Source of the DNA: Flavobacteriales bacterium
GTDB lineage: Bacteria > Bacteroidota > Bacteroidia > Flavobacteriales > UBA1820
Assembly (NCBI GenBank): GCA_003150615.1
Contig: QALN01000002.1
Location: 62,001 to 126,000, forward strand
Reading direction: 5' to 3'
Length of the DNA stretch: 64,000 bases
Part shown: in pieces, positions 50,494-57,542 of the stretch
How the letters are laid out: the number at the start of each line of letters is the position of its first letter
Position numbering within the stretch: the stretch's first letter is position 1
Notes under the pieces: generated by a model
Seen by the model: only the letters and a program-made list of their open reading frames with translations
Database searches by the model: none
Told to the model about the DNA's origin: nothing
Program-made: the position numbers and the translations under genes

Positions 50494-51077
50494 AGCTTAA
50501 TGTCCATTTTGCCAATTATACGATAGAAAATATCCCTAGTCAGCTCAATATCATAAGTAGCGTCATGGAGCTTATTCTCGTCGATCTCAATGCCCATGGT
50601 TTTGGCTACGGTCATCAACTTAAAGTTCTCCATATCGTTTCTTACACCCATCAGGAACGGTGTCACCATAACATATACATCCATACAGTTAGGATAGAAC
50701 CATGATCCGAAATACTTATCCCCACATTGCTTGAATAAAGCCCGTAGGAAGCTGTTATCGAATCCAGCGTTGTTATACCCCACTAAATACATTTTATCCC
50801 TCTTGTCGAACTTATTCACGTATTTGGATAATATACCAACTAACTGCCTATACCCTTCTTCCATAGGCTGATACGACTGCACTTGCTCCAAGGTAACGCC
50901 AGCCACGTCCAGCGCCTCCTGCTCTATCGTGGCGGCAGGGTTCGGGGCTAGGCGGATGTCGAACCTCTCAGCCTCCTGCCCGTCGATATCCACGATCCCT
51001 CCTATTTGGTGTATCCCGTTTCTCCAGAACTTAACCCCGGTTGTCTCTAAATCGAAAAATAGTAATTTACTGGTCAT
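50490..51077 (-). CDS. DnaQ-like DEDDh 3'-5' exonuclease
   Basis: 195 residues. Exo I is LLFFDLETTG (Asp 9, Glu 11), Exo II LVGYNNAGFDNSFLR, Exo III KLHDATYDIELTRDIF with the His and last Asp. All catalytic residues are present. This is the epsilon/RNase T type, removing nucleotides from 3' ends, so it could proofread for a polymerase encoded elsewhere or process ends. An alternative ATG at 51104 would add MDNLKDIQN. Confidence 0.85.
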   Translation of the reverse strand: MTSKLLFFDLETTGVKFWRNGIHQIGGIVDIDGQEAERFDIRLAPNPAATIEQEALDVAGVTLEQVQSYQPMEEGYRQLVGILSKYVNKFDKRDKMYLVGYNNAGFDNSFLRALFKQCGDKYFGSWFYPNCMDVYVMVTPFLMGVRNDMENFKLMTVAKTMGIEIDENKLHDATYDIELTRDIFYRIIGKMDIKL

Positions 51078-51096
51078 ATTTTGTATATCTTTTAAA

Positions 51097-51321
51097 TTAT
51101 CCATGATTTGAACAATTAAACGCCAACCATCCACTTACAACTCCCATCGCAAAAATAAACAAAATCATAAGTGATAACAGCGCCCAATCTTCTGTATTTA
51201 GTTTATTGCTCTCCTTCTTTTCAACATTGAAATCGAAATCAAATGTCGTATTATTAGCTATCTTCCCATCAATGCCTTTGTTATTTAAATGGAGTTTCTT
51301 TTTGATTTTTCTTTTATTCAT
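51097..51321 (-). CDS. Small single-pass membrane protein with GWLAFN motif
   Basis: 74 residues with a basic N-terminus (NKRKIKKKLHLNN), an acidic linker and a C-terminal membrane helix EDWALLSLMILFIFAMGVVS ending GWLAFNCSNHG. The same end (DWILF...IFAMG...GWLAFN) is found in the neighbour at 51354, so they are paralogues at the C-terminus only. Confidence 0.6.
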   Translation of the reverse strand: MNKRKIKKKLHLNNKGIDGKIANNTTFDFDFNVEKKESNKLNTEDWALLSLMILFIFAMGVVSGWLAFNCSNHG

Positions 51322-51353
51322 GTTTTATGTCTTTTAAATTACCCATAATTCAA

Positions 51354-51749
51354 TCAATTAAATGCCAACCATCCACCTGCAAATCCCATTGCGAAAATAG
51401 ATAAGATTATAGATGTGAATAATATCCAATCTTTTGCGCTTAGCTCATTATTATCTCTCTTTATTTTCTCAAGATAATCATATATAGCTGTATAAACAGC
51501 ATGGTGAATATTCTTGTCTCTAGCCCTTACGATATTATCATATTCATTATATCCTAGATTATAGGTGGCGCTTTCGATCCTCATATTCCCCGTAACCTTT
51601 TTATTTACATCGAAATCGAAACTAACCACTATATCGGTGGTTAGAGCGCTGGCGATTTTGCTTTTTATCTCATCATTACTGAGATTAGCATCGTACACTA
51701 ATCGCTCATAGTCTTTATCGTCAAGAATTATCTGTTTTTTAATATTCAT
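51354..51749 (-). CDS. Membrane-anchored early protein, paralogue of the 51097 gene
   Basis: 131 residues starting MNIKKQIILDDKDYERLVYD at the ATG that overlaps the upstream stop (ATGA). A soluble alpha/beta domain is followed by a C-terminal membrane helix (SAKDWILFTSIILSIFAMGF, ending GGWLAFN) nearly the same as in the next gene. Inner-membrane anchoring with the soluble part in the cytoplasm is likely. Function unknown. Confidence 0.6.
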   Translation of the reverse strand: MNIKKQIILDDKDYERLVYDANLSNDEIKSKIASALTTDIVVSFDFDVNKKVTGNMRIESATYNLGYNEYDNIVRARDKNIHHAVYTAIYDYLEKIKRDNNELSAKDWILFTSIILSIFAMGFAGGWLAFN

Positions 51750-51955
51750 ATCCCTAATATTTCTGCTACATAAACAAATCCATAACATATACAATTATCA
51801 GCATCATGCTCCCCATAATCAACATGCCAAATAACAGCGCATGGGAAATAGAGTGGCATATCCTCAGCCATAGGATTCTCTTTGAGGTCATCAATGTTTA
51901 TCTTCTCCCTCCACCTCCACAGGTCTTGGATGTCGTTCAAAATTAATTTCTCCAT
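51746..51955 (-). CDS. Small early protein, unknown
   Basis: 69 residues starting MEKLILNDIQDLWRWREKIN, acidic, with three cysteines and a Trp/His segment (PCAVIWHVDYGEHDADNCIC). It overlaps the upstream gene by 65 bases and the next by 4. Not recognised. Confidence 0.5.
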   Translation of the reverse strand: MEKLILNDIQDLWRWREKINIDDLKENPMAEDMPLYFPCAVIWHVDYGEHDADNCICYGFVYVAEILGI

Positions 51956-52136
51956 AATTATGACGGATATTAGATGTTATTAATTCAATAGCCAAGCTGA
52001 TCATAGCTCCCGCTTCAGTAAGTTGATTCATTTGGGCGTACATTCTATGCTCTGCGCTACGACATCCGAAGGTCTTGGAAAATAGTATTTCCTGAGACCT
52101 GTTAGGATATATGCGATATTTGAATGCCTTTATCAT
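51891..52136 (-). CDS. Chimeric small protein: TnpB N-terminal relic joined to a phage protein
   Basis: Up to 81 residues. Residues 1-24 (MIKAFKYRIYPNRSQEILFS, then KTFGC) are the classic start of an IS605-type TnpB. The rest (MYAQMNQLTEAGAMISLAIE and on) reads as an unrelated small phage protein whose own start may be the Met at residue 32 or 35. It overlaps the downstream gene. Confidence 0.6.
   Translation of the reverse strand: MIKAFKYRIYPNRSQEILFSKTFGCRSAEHRMYAQMNQLTEAGAMISLAIELITSNIRHNYGEINFERHPRPVEVEGEDKH
52060..52136 (-). mobile_element. tnpB: Relic of an IS200/IS605 tnpB 5' end
   Basis: About 25 codons with the KAFKYRIYPN...Q...L.KTFGC signature of Bacteroidetes TnpB. No other part of the element is visible nearby. 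It does not match the N-terminus of the TnpB at 10.2 kb, so it comes from a different lineage. Confidence 0.65.
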
Positions 52137-52196
52137 TCTACTAATATAGTGATTATTCTATTGATTTACAATATAATTCTATGGAATTTATGAAAT

Positions 52197-52394
52197 TTAA
52201 TTATACTCTATCCCGGATAGATGGTATTTCTCGTTGTCTATCTCCACCTCTCCTTCTTCTATAGCTCTCAACAACTTCCAATCTATCTTTACATCAGTTT
52301 GACGATTTTTTACCTTTACATAGGCATATCCGCCATAATGAGAGCCCAGCGTCCTCATCGTAAGCTCATTGACTTTTTGTTTGTTTTCATCCAT
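52197..52394 (-). CDS. Small early protein, unknown
   Basis: 65 residues starting MDENKQKVNELTMRTLGSHY, set by the promoter upstream; a longer frame would place the promoter inside the gene. It contains GGYAYVKVKNRQTDVKIDWK and an acidic end. Not recognised. Confidence 0.55.
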   Translation of the reverse strand: MDENKQKVNELTMRTLGSHYGGYAYVKVKNRQTDVKIDWKLLRAIEEGEVEIDNEKYHLSGIEYN

Positions 52395-52419
52395 AATAAT
52401 CTGGTTTTTAATGTTGATA

Positions 52420-52427
52420 CAAAGATA
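52420..52427 (-). promoter_or_regulatory. -7 box TATCTTTG on the - strand
   Basis: CAAAGATA on the + strand, i.e. TAnnTTTG reading leftward, 25 nt before the ATG at 52394. It is one of two such boxes seen in the early arm. Confidence 0.6.
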
Positions 52428-52508
52428 CGATTTAAACAAAAATAAAAGCATGAATAATATTAAAATAATATTAATCATGCTTAAATATAAATATATCCCT
52501 TCTAATTA

Positions 52509-52709
52509 TCACGGATATACGTATTCGTACTCATCTGGAGGGGATGTCTTATATTCAACATCGCACTCCATATTGGTGTAATAGTTATCCCCCTTTCTGT
52601 ATACTAACGCTACCTTGCAGTCGTATTCCAAACTGTATCCTATAAGAGGGACATTAGCCATAGGCGGATTATCCTCTGTTTTGTATCTTATCCTTAGTAT
52701 CTGTTTCAT
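52509..52709 (-). CDS. Small early protein, unknown
   Basis: 66 residues starting MKQILRIRYKTEDNPPMANV, beta-rich, ending DVEYKTSPPDEYEYVYP. It overlaps the gene upstream by 41 bases. Not recognised. Confidence 0.55.
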   Translation of the reverse strand: MKQILRIRYKTEDNPPMANVPLIGYSLEYDCKVALVYRKGDNYYTNMECDVEYKTSPPDEYEYVYP

Positions 52710-53043
52710 ATAATCCACATTTAATCAAATCTATCATCAATGAGAATAATGCGTCTATAAGAAGTTTTTCGTTACTCCAATGTACGGAGATATCGTCCTC
52801 ATCCATATACGACACGAACCACTTGTCTTCAAATTTATAGCACTCTAACGTATAACCCTTTATCTCGGCTGGGAGTAAGCTCAATAACGTCCCTACATCC
52901 CAAACCGGGTCGGATATATCCGGGGCAACGGCCTCGATCAGTCCTATACGACCAGCGTCATCCTCCATAGAATGCAATGAGTCAAGGTACTTGTCTCTGA
53001 ATCCGATGGCGGTGGAGATAGGGAGGCCGGCCTCAACCAGCAC
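52669..53043 (-). CDS. Conserved Bacteroides phage protein, N-terminus cut by TAG
   Basis: 124 residues from a GTG. The frame extends upstream: ATG at 53082, then KERIFTTKE, then TAG at 53050-53052, then GRVLVEAGLPISTAIGF. Members of this widespread Bacteroides family, as I recall them, start with a TTKEQ-x-x-x-L-x-x-x-GLP pattern, so the TAG stands exactly where Gln (CAG) is expected. The rest has WDVGTLLSLLPAEIKGYTLE, typical of the family. Function unknown. Confidence 0.6.
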   Translation of the reverse strand: MLVEAGLPISTAIGFRDKYLDSLHSMEDDAGRIGLIEAVAPDISDPVWDVGTLLSLLPAEIKGYTLECYKFEDKWFVSYMDEDDISVHWSNEKLLIDALFSLMIDLIKCGLYETDTKDKIQNRG

Positions 53044-53082
53044 TCTCCCCTATTCTTTTGTGGTGAATATCCTTTCTTTCAT

Positions 53083-53595
53083 CTAACCCTTGATCTTTTT
53101 CTCTACAGTAACAATCGTATCATTATGCCATCCCCCATGAGCCACTAGAAGAATCTCCTGCTGCTCGAAACCAAGCCCTGCCCCTATACCGCCGGAGTTC
53201 CACGCGCAGGTAATGACCACCCCGCCCTTCTTGGTAATCCTAGCTATCTCCTTCTTCTGTTTAGCCCAATAACTGGATTGTGTTGTTTGCATATTAACAG
53301 ATTCTCCAAGCCTTTTATATGACTCGGACACCTGTCTAGCAGAATATGGTGGATCATATAATACCATATCAGCTATATTATCATCAAGATGACACAAGAA
53401 GTCCGTGGCGTCTTTATGATACATAGCCTTAGTCTCAGGATCAAGATCGTTGGTTATCGTCCCTATATCGCTGTTTCTGGCGAATGGATCCACTATAACC
53501 ATTCCGTCTTTTTTATATCTATCTATAAGTTCTCTTATCGGTTTTATGCTGAATGTCTCGCTGTTCGGCATCGACCATGTCTTGTTTATAATCAT
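53083..53595 (-). CDS. Adenine-specific DNA methyltransferase (DPPY type)
   Basis: 170 residues. The motif MVLYDPPYSARQVSESYKRL carries DPPY; VIVDPFARNSDIGTITND resembles the SAM-binding motif of D-x-F-x-x-x type; GGVVITCAWNSGG is a later strand. Such short methyltransferases are usual in phage anti-restriction. It ends in TAG directly abutting the ATG of the next gene, which shows that TAG is used as a stop here. Confidence 0.75.
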   Translation of the reverse strand: MIINKTWSMPNSETFSIKPIRELIDRYKKDGMVIVDPFARNSDIGTITNDLDPETKAMYHKDATDFLCHLDDNIADMVLYDPPYSARQVSESYKRLGESVNMQTTQSSYWAKQKKEIARITKKGGVVITCAWNSGGIGAGLGFEQQEILLVAHGGWHNDTIVTVEKKIKG

Positions 53596-53619
53596 ATCGT
53601 TGTAATAGTGTTTTAAATT

Positions 53620-54558
53620 CTACCTACACTCTATGCCTTTTAGCAAATGGGCTATCACATCCACCGTCCATCCGTTACCTGTTAAAGACATGGCCGTATT
53701 CGGGGCTATCCCATCAAGGTAATCATCCGGCAATGTCTGTAGCCTACACATCTCCACAGGAGTCAGGTATCTGAACTTATCTTTCAGGTCAAAGGCGTTC
53801 AGATATCTTCCGGGCGGTAATGATGATATCACGTTATCTTTCATGACTGTTGTAAGGCAATTACTTTTCTTAATAGAGGTAGTATTCTTGTCTTTTCTTA
53901 CTTCCAGACATTGCGTTATTTTCACGTTCTTGTCATAGTCCTTTCGGTGTCCGTTGCTATCTATTCTTCGACCAACGATAGTTGATATATAACGTCCTCT
54001 TATGGTCCCAGATTTCCATCCTTTATCATTCTCTAAAACATCATCTAACGATATATGTTTGTCTTTCGGCATTTCTACTGGCCAATTACACCAATAAAGA
54101 CGATGCCGGGTCTGCGCCGATACCAAGGCGCTATCGATCTCCACCGGCTCTACGCCCAGCTCCTCCGTTATCACTCGGCGATGCTCGTCCCGCATCCGGA
54201 CGTTCTCTCCCAAGAACAGGATCTTTCCTTTGGTCTCCTTCTTTAAATGCTTTACTATGTCTGAGAAACAAAAGAACAGTCTTCCACGAGAGTCCATAAA
54301 TCCCTTGCCTTTACCGGAACTAGAGAAGCTTTGGCAACAGAATCCTCCCATGACCAGATCTATATCTTTCCATGGGATATCCCATGTTCTCCAATTATTG
54401 ACATCTCCTAACTGGATGATATTCGGAAAATGTTTTTGACTTACTTTTATACATGTCTTATCTATTTCTGATGCATAATAAGCCCCAATAGGGATACCGG
54501 CTCTCCGTAACGCTAGATATCCACATGATATCCCATCAAATAATGATAATATATTCAT
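53620..54558 (-). CDS. C5-cytosine DNA methyltransferase
   Basis: 312 residues. Motif I is SLFDGISCGYLALRRAGIP, motif IV VMGGFCCQSFSSSGKGKGF, motif VI LGENVRM, motif VIII SAQTRHRLYWCNWP, and motif X GNGWTVDVIAHLL, in the normal order. The catalytic Cys is present, but the usual Pro before it in motif IV is Cys (CCQ instead of PCQ). It methylates cytosine, most likely for protection from host restriction. Its start overlaps the upstream stop (ATGA). Confidence 0.9.
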   Translation of the reverse strand: MNILSLFDGISCGYLALRRAGIPIGAYYASEIDKTCIKVSQKHFPNIIQLGDVNNWRTWDIPWKDIDLVMGGFCCQSFSSSGKGKGFMDSRGRLFFCFSDIVKHLKKETKGKILFLGENVRMRDEHRRVITEELGVEPVEIDSALVSAQTRHRLYWCNWPVEMPKDKHISLDDVLENDKGWKSGTIRGRYISTIVGRRIDSNGHRKDYDKNVKITQCLEVRKDKNTTSIKKSNCLTTVMKDNVISSLPPGRYLNAFDLKDKFRYLTPVEMCRLQTLPDDYLDGIAPNTAMSLTGNGWTVDVIAHLLKGIECR

Positions 54559-54941
54559 GACCTGAAAATTTCCCTTTCGGCTATCTGCATGATAGATTTA
54601 TGTATACCCAGCAAGACATCAACCAATTTAATGCCAAAATTTTCTCCCCTCTTAACGAATGTCCATTTACCATATATGATTCCATGTATCATATTCTGTA
54701 TTACTTCCTTGCTGTCTGTCAAGAATACTTGGTAATAGACACTTTTGGTATAATCAAAATCCTCCCCATGATCATTTGCCGGTCTTAATATCATTACAGC
54801 CGAAGAGCATCCATGAACGAATCCGTGTATCTCAAGGCATTCCTCGAACTCATAATTATCACGTTCCTCGTCATGATCATCTTTAACCCACTTACATGGT
54901 TTTCCATCTTTAAATGGGATTCTTAACTGTTTCTTTGTCAT
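54555..54941 (-). CDS. Small early protein, unknown
   Basis: 128 residues starting MTKKQLRIPFKDGKPCKWVK, acidic in the middle, with FVHGCSSAVMILRPANDHGE and a helical end. It directly precedes and overlaps the cytosine methyltransferase and may be expressed with it. Not recognised. Confidence 0.55.
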   Translation of the reverse strand: MTKKQLRIPFKDGKPCKWVKDDHDEERDNYEFEECLEIHGFVHGCSSAVMILRPANDHGEDFDYTKSVYYQVFLTDSKEVIQNMIHGIIYGKWTFVKRGENFGIKLVDVLLGIHKSIMQIAEREIFRS

Positions 54942-54950
54942 AATTGTTTT

Positions 54951-55421
54951 TTATATTAATTGTGATATTACTCTAATAGCATAGAAGGAAACGCCCTTTC
55001 TCTCATCATTTGGATAAAACTCATTCCCATTATAAGTCACTAACCATGCTTTCTCATAATTATATTGAGTGCTAGTCCAATAACTTGTAGCGCCTTTGTC
55101 TATATCTAATCCATCGATAAGAGACATGCATTTGTTAATCTCATCTAAATTATTTATGATCTCCATCCATTCTCCCACTGATGCCAGATATCCCATTTGC
55201 CCGTTCTTGAATTGAGTAACAGTACATTCATAAGCGGCACTAGCATGCGTATATTCCGCGATACTTTGTGTGTTTTGAAATCCATTAAAATCTTTTTTGG
55301 CTTCATTACTTGATGTTATTGTAGTTACTCCTTGGATCAATCCAGTCGTATTAGACCAGCTTCGATTCTTAAGCTCAATACCTGAAATAACGAAGCTGCT
55401 GTTGTCGCTTATCAACGCCAC
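54951..55421 (-). CDS. Lectin-fold (DUF1566-like) adhesin on the early strand, 5' end probably frameshifted
   Basis: 156 residues from GTG. The C-terminus (MGYLASVGEWMEIINNLDEI, then GATSYWTSTQYNYEKAWLV and FYAIRVISQL) is the DUF1566/C-type-lectin-like pattern also found in the adhesin at 40.15 kb. The frame stays open upstream as SWRNEAVGVALISDN, and an ATG overlapping the previous stop (55450-55452) begins MIFVEK in another frame. One extra base there would explain this. Receptor or glycan binding is inferred. Confidence 0.55.
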   Translation of the reverse strand: MALISDNSSFVISGIELKNRSWSNTTGLIQGVTTITSSNEAKKDFNGFQNTQSIAEYTHASAAYECTVTQFKNGQMGYLASVGEWMEIINNLDEINKCMSLIDGLDIDKGATSYWTSTQYNYEKAWLVTYNGNEFYPNDERKGVSFYAIRVISQLI

Positions 55422-55448
55422 TCCTACGGCCTCATTTCTCCACGAATA

Positions 55449-55781
55449 TCATGCTTTCAATATTTTATCGATACAATTAAATTCATCTTTCATCCTGATC
55501 TTTATGCCCCCATATGATAATTCCTTATGAGCTGTGACAAAATAATCAACCGCATCTTCATCTAATAAACTATGCGGACACCTTTCCCATACAGGACTTT
55601 GATCTAGATGATCCCATGTAGCTACAAGTAACCTATTCTTGTCATTATCAATAGCTATTTTATATGTCCCTATAGTAGCCTTACGTTTAATGATCGCTCC
55701 ATTTAACATCTGCTTCTTAGCCCAGCTCCATGAACCTCTCAACCCAAATGTCCTTATAACCCAGTCATTTATCTTCTTCAT
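55449..55781 (-). CDS. Small early protein, unknown
   Basis: 110 residues, MKKINDWVIRTFGLRGSWSW at the start. Trp-rich and basic first, then acidic, ending FNCIDKILKA. Its stop overlaps the probable ATG of the lectin-like gene (GCATGA). Not recognised. Confidence 0.6.
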   Translation of the reverse strand: MKKINDWVIRTFGLRGSWSWAKKQMLNGAIIKRKATIGTYKIAIDNDKNRLLVATWDHLDQSPVWERCPHSLLDEDAVDYFVTAHKELSYGGIKIRMKDEFNCIDKILKA

Positions 55782-55787
55782 TTCAAG

Positions 55788-56930
55788 TTATTTGTTAAAA
55801 ACGTAATATAAATATAAATACATAAATTGGATAGGGCTATTCACCATACCCTTATCAGTAGGCTCGTCATACTTGTCAAGCCAAAGACGAAGCGCTTCCC
55901 AATCGATATCCCGCCGGTCACAGACCATGCAGGCTAGGTTAGCCCCGAACAGATCCCCTCCGCCACGTAAAGACTCGTTAAATCTCTTGGCTAGCCTTTT
56001 CTTGAACCCTTTATTGTACCAAATACCGGAGGTAGCGGCATAACAGTAATAAGCGTTGTATTTCATTTTCACACCCATCTTCTCAAATAAAGGCGTATGC
56101 CATATCCTGTCAAGGAAGAATACTATTCCACGATAGATAAAGGTTCGGAGATTCTTCCTGTATTTCTTCCCTAAGAAGCTATCCACGCAAGATATAGTCC
56201 CGCCTGAATAGTACCAGTTATTGGCACCTCTCTTGACCTTATCCGTCATCTTGAACTTATTTTTCCTATCCTCTACCCTATCCCAAGGCTTTAATTTATC
56301 CTCGTTAAATGTCGGGCAATAATGATAGTAATGATTGATCCATGAAAGGTATGGGTTGTATATCGTATATCCATTATCACTTACATATGAGTTTATCTCA
56401 TACCCAAGCTTCTTAGCTAATGGCGATCCCTCATCAGCTAATACCTTCAATATCGGGTTCAAGTTCCATATCTGGTCTTGGCTGACGAACATCGAGTAGC
56501 ATGGATCCTCATCCTCGCCATACCATCCTCCCATGCCGCTTACGATCTTATCCAGATCAAGAGCATAATCTTTACCCCTAGAGAAATCATCCCTTATGAA
56601 GAAACCTTTGTAAGTAGGCATATCCTGCACTCCTGGTTGATCCTTAAATATCTCTTTAGCTCCTTCTACTAGTCTTTCCAGTGTCTGTAAGACAAAGAAT
56701 ATCTCTAGAGGATTATAGTCATGCCCATACACCTTATTGTGTATCCGAAGATATTGAAGAAGCTCGGCTATATTAATAGTCCCGTCCTCCACATATCCCG
56801 TATTGTTATCGAAGTTTATTTTGGCCAGAGGGATGTTACTCCCCGGCGGTTGATCTATGTCGTCATAACAATGAACAAACCGGTCGAAGAACAGATCCTT
56901 CCAGCCAAGATATTTATCCTCAATCGTCAT
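55788..56930 (-). CDS. Unknown 380-residue early protein
   Basis: Rich in Tyr, Trp and Asp, with the segments GWKDLFFDRFVHCYDDIDQP, GMGGWYGEDEDPCYSMFVS and YYCYAATSGIWYNKG. Cysteines are dispersed and there is no nucleotide-binding or nuclease motif that I can see. It starts 4 bases after the thioredoxin-like gene and ends 6 bases before the next. Proteins of this style sit in early regions of crAss-like genomes, from memory. No function assigned. Confidence 0.6.
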   Translation of the reverse strand: MTIEDKYLGWKDLFFDRFVHCYDDIDQPPGSNIPLAKINFDNNTGYVEDGTINIAELLQYLRIHNKVYGHDYNPLEIFFVLQTLERLVEGAKEIFKDQPGVQDMPTYKGFFIRDDFSRGKDYALDLDKIVSGMGGWYGEDEDPCYSMFVSQDQIWNLNPILKVLADEGSPLAKKLGYEINSYVSDNGYTIYNPYLSWINHYYHYCPTFNEDKLKPWDRVEDRKNKFKMTDKVKRGANNWYYSGGTISCVDSFLGKKYRKNLRTFIYRGIVFFLDRIWHTPLFEKMGVKMKYNAYYCYAATSGIWYNKGFKKRLAKRFNESLRGGGDLFGANLACMVCDRRDIDWEALRLWLDKYDEPTDKGMVNSPIQFMYLYLYYVFNK

Positions 56931-56934
56931 GAGC

Positions 56935-57210
56935 TTATTTTTTATCGTACATAGACATGACGTTGATAAGATCAGCCTTTCTGGTCATCCCTTCAAGCTT
57001 CTCGAAACCATCCATATTATCACCGCTGACGATGATAGTAGGGTATACCTCAATACCGTATCTGGATATCTCCTCCTCCGTAGCCTTGTTCTCCGGGATC
57101 TGGTTCAACGTAACCTCACCCCCATACTCCTGTAACGTGTTGGTGATAATATATCGCATGTAATCGCTGTACTCAGCGTCTTTCTTCGTGAAAAAATCGA
57201 TTCTTACCAT
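56935..57210 (-). CDS. Thioredoxin-fold protein without active-site cysteines
   Basis: 91 residues. The strand-helix start (VRIDFFTKKDAEYSDYMRYI) and the cis-Pro strand (YGIEVYPTIIVSGDN) fit a glutaredoxin/thioredoxin fold, but KDAEYS stands where CxxC is expected and the protein has no Cys. It may act as a binding subunit, like T7's use of host thioredoxin, or be redox-dead. Confidence 0.6.
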   Translation of the reverse strand: MVRIDFFTKKDAEYSDYMRYIITNTLQEYGGEVTLNQIPENKATEEEISRYGIEVYPTIIVSGDNMDGFEKLEGMTRKADLINVMSMYDKK

Positions 57211-57211
57211 T

Positions 57212-57542
57212 TTAAACAGTTTTTAATCTATTAATAATTAAATCCGCTGTAAATATAGCGTTATCTATCTCATCCATACCTATTTTCCTTCCATCAAAAT
57301 CGTTAGATAATAAATCTTTCACGATTTGATATCTGCGCTGCTCCCAATTTATGTCTATATCAAAATTCAGATACCTTACATAATCATAATTCAATTCATC
57401 ATAACTATAATTGAGATACTTAACTATCGGAAATGGAGTATCATCATAAATAGTGCGCTTGATTAAATCAACGTATTTACCGGTTTTTTTTATTGATAGC
57501 TCTTAATCTCTCATCTACTACTCTTTCTCCTGACTCTTCCAT
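57212..57542 (-). pseudogene. Frameshifted small early gene
   Basis: ATG at 57542 reads MEESGERVVDERLRAINKK, then hits NR-stop at an A8 run (+ strand T8, 57484-57491). With one A less, the frame continues TGKYVDLIKRTIYDDTPFPI, VKYLNYSYDELNYDYVRYL and on to INRLKTV, giving 109 residues. The second half has no good start of its own. The start overlaps the nucleotide-hydrolase gene by 25 bases, the usual style here. Not recognised. Confidence 0.6.

Noticed and set aside
40154..55452. Diversity-generating retroelement
   Set aside because: Two lectin-fold proteins would suit as targets, but there is no reverse transcriptase and no template/variable repeat pair that I could see.
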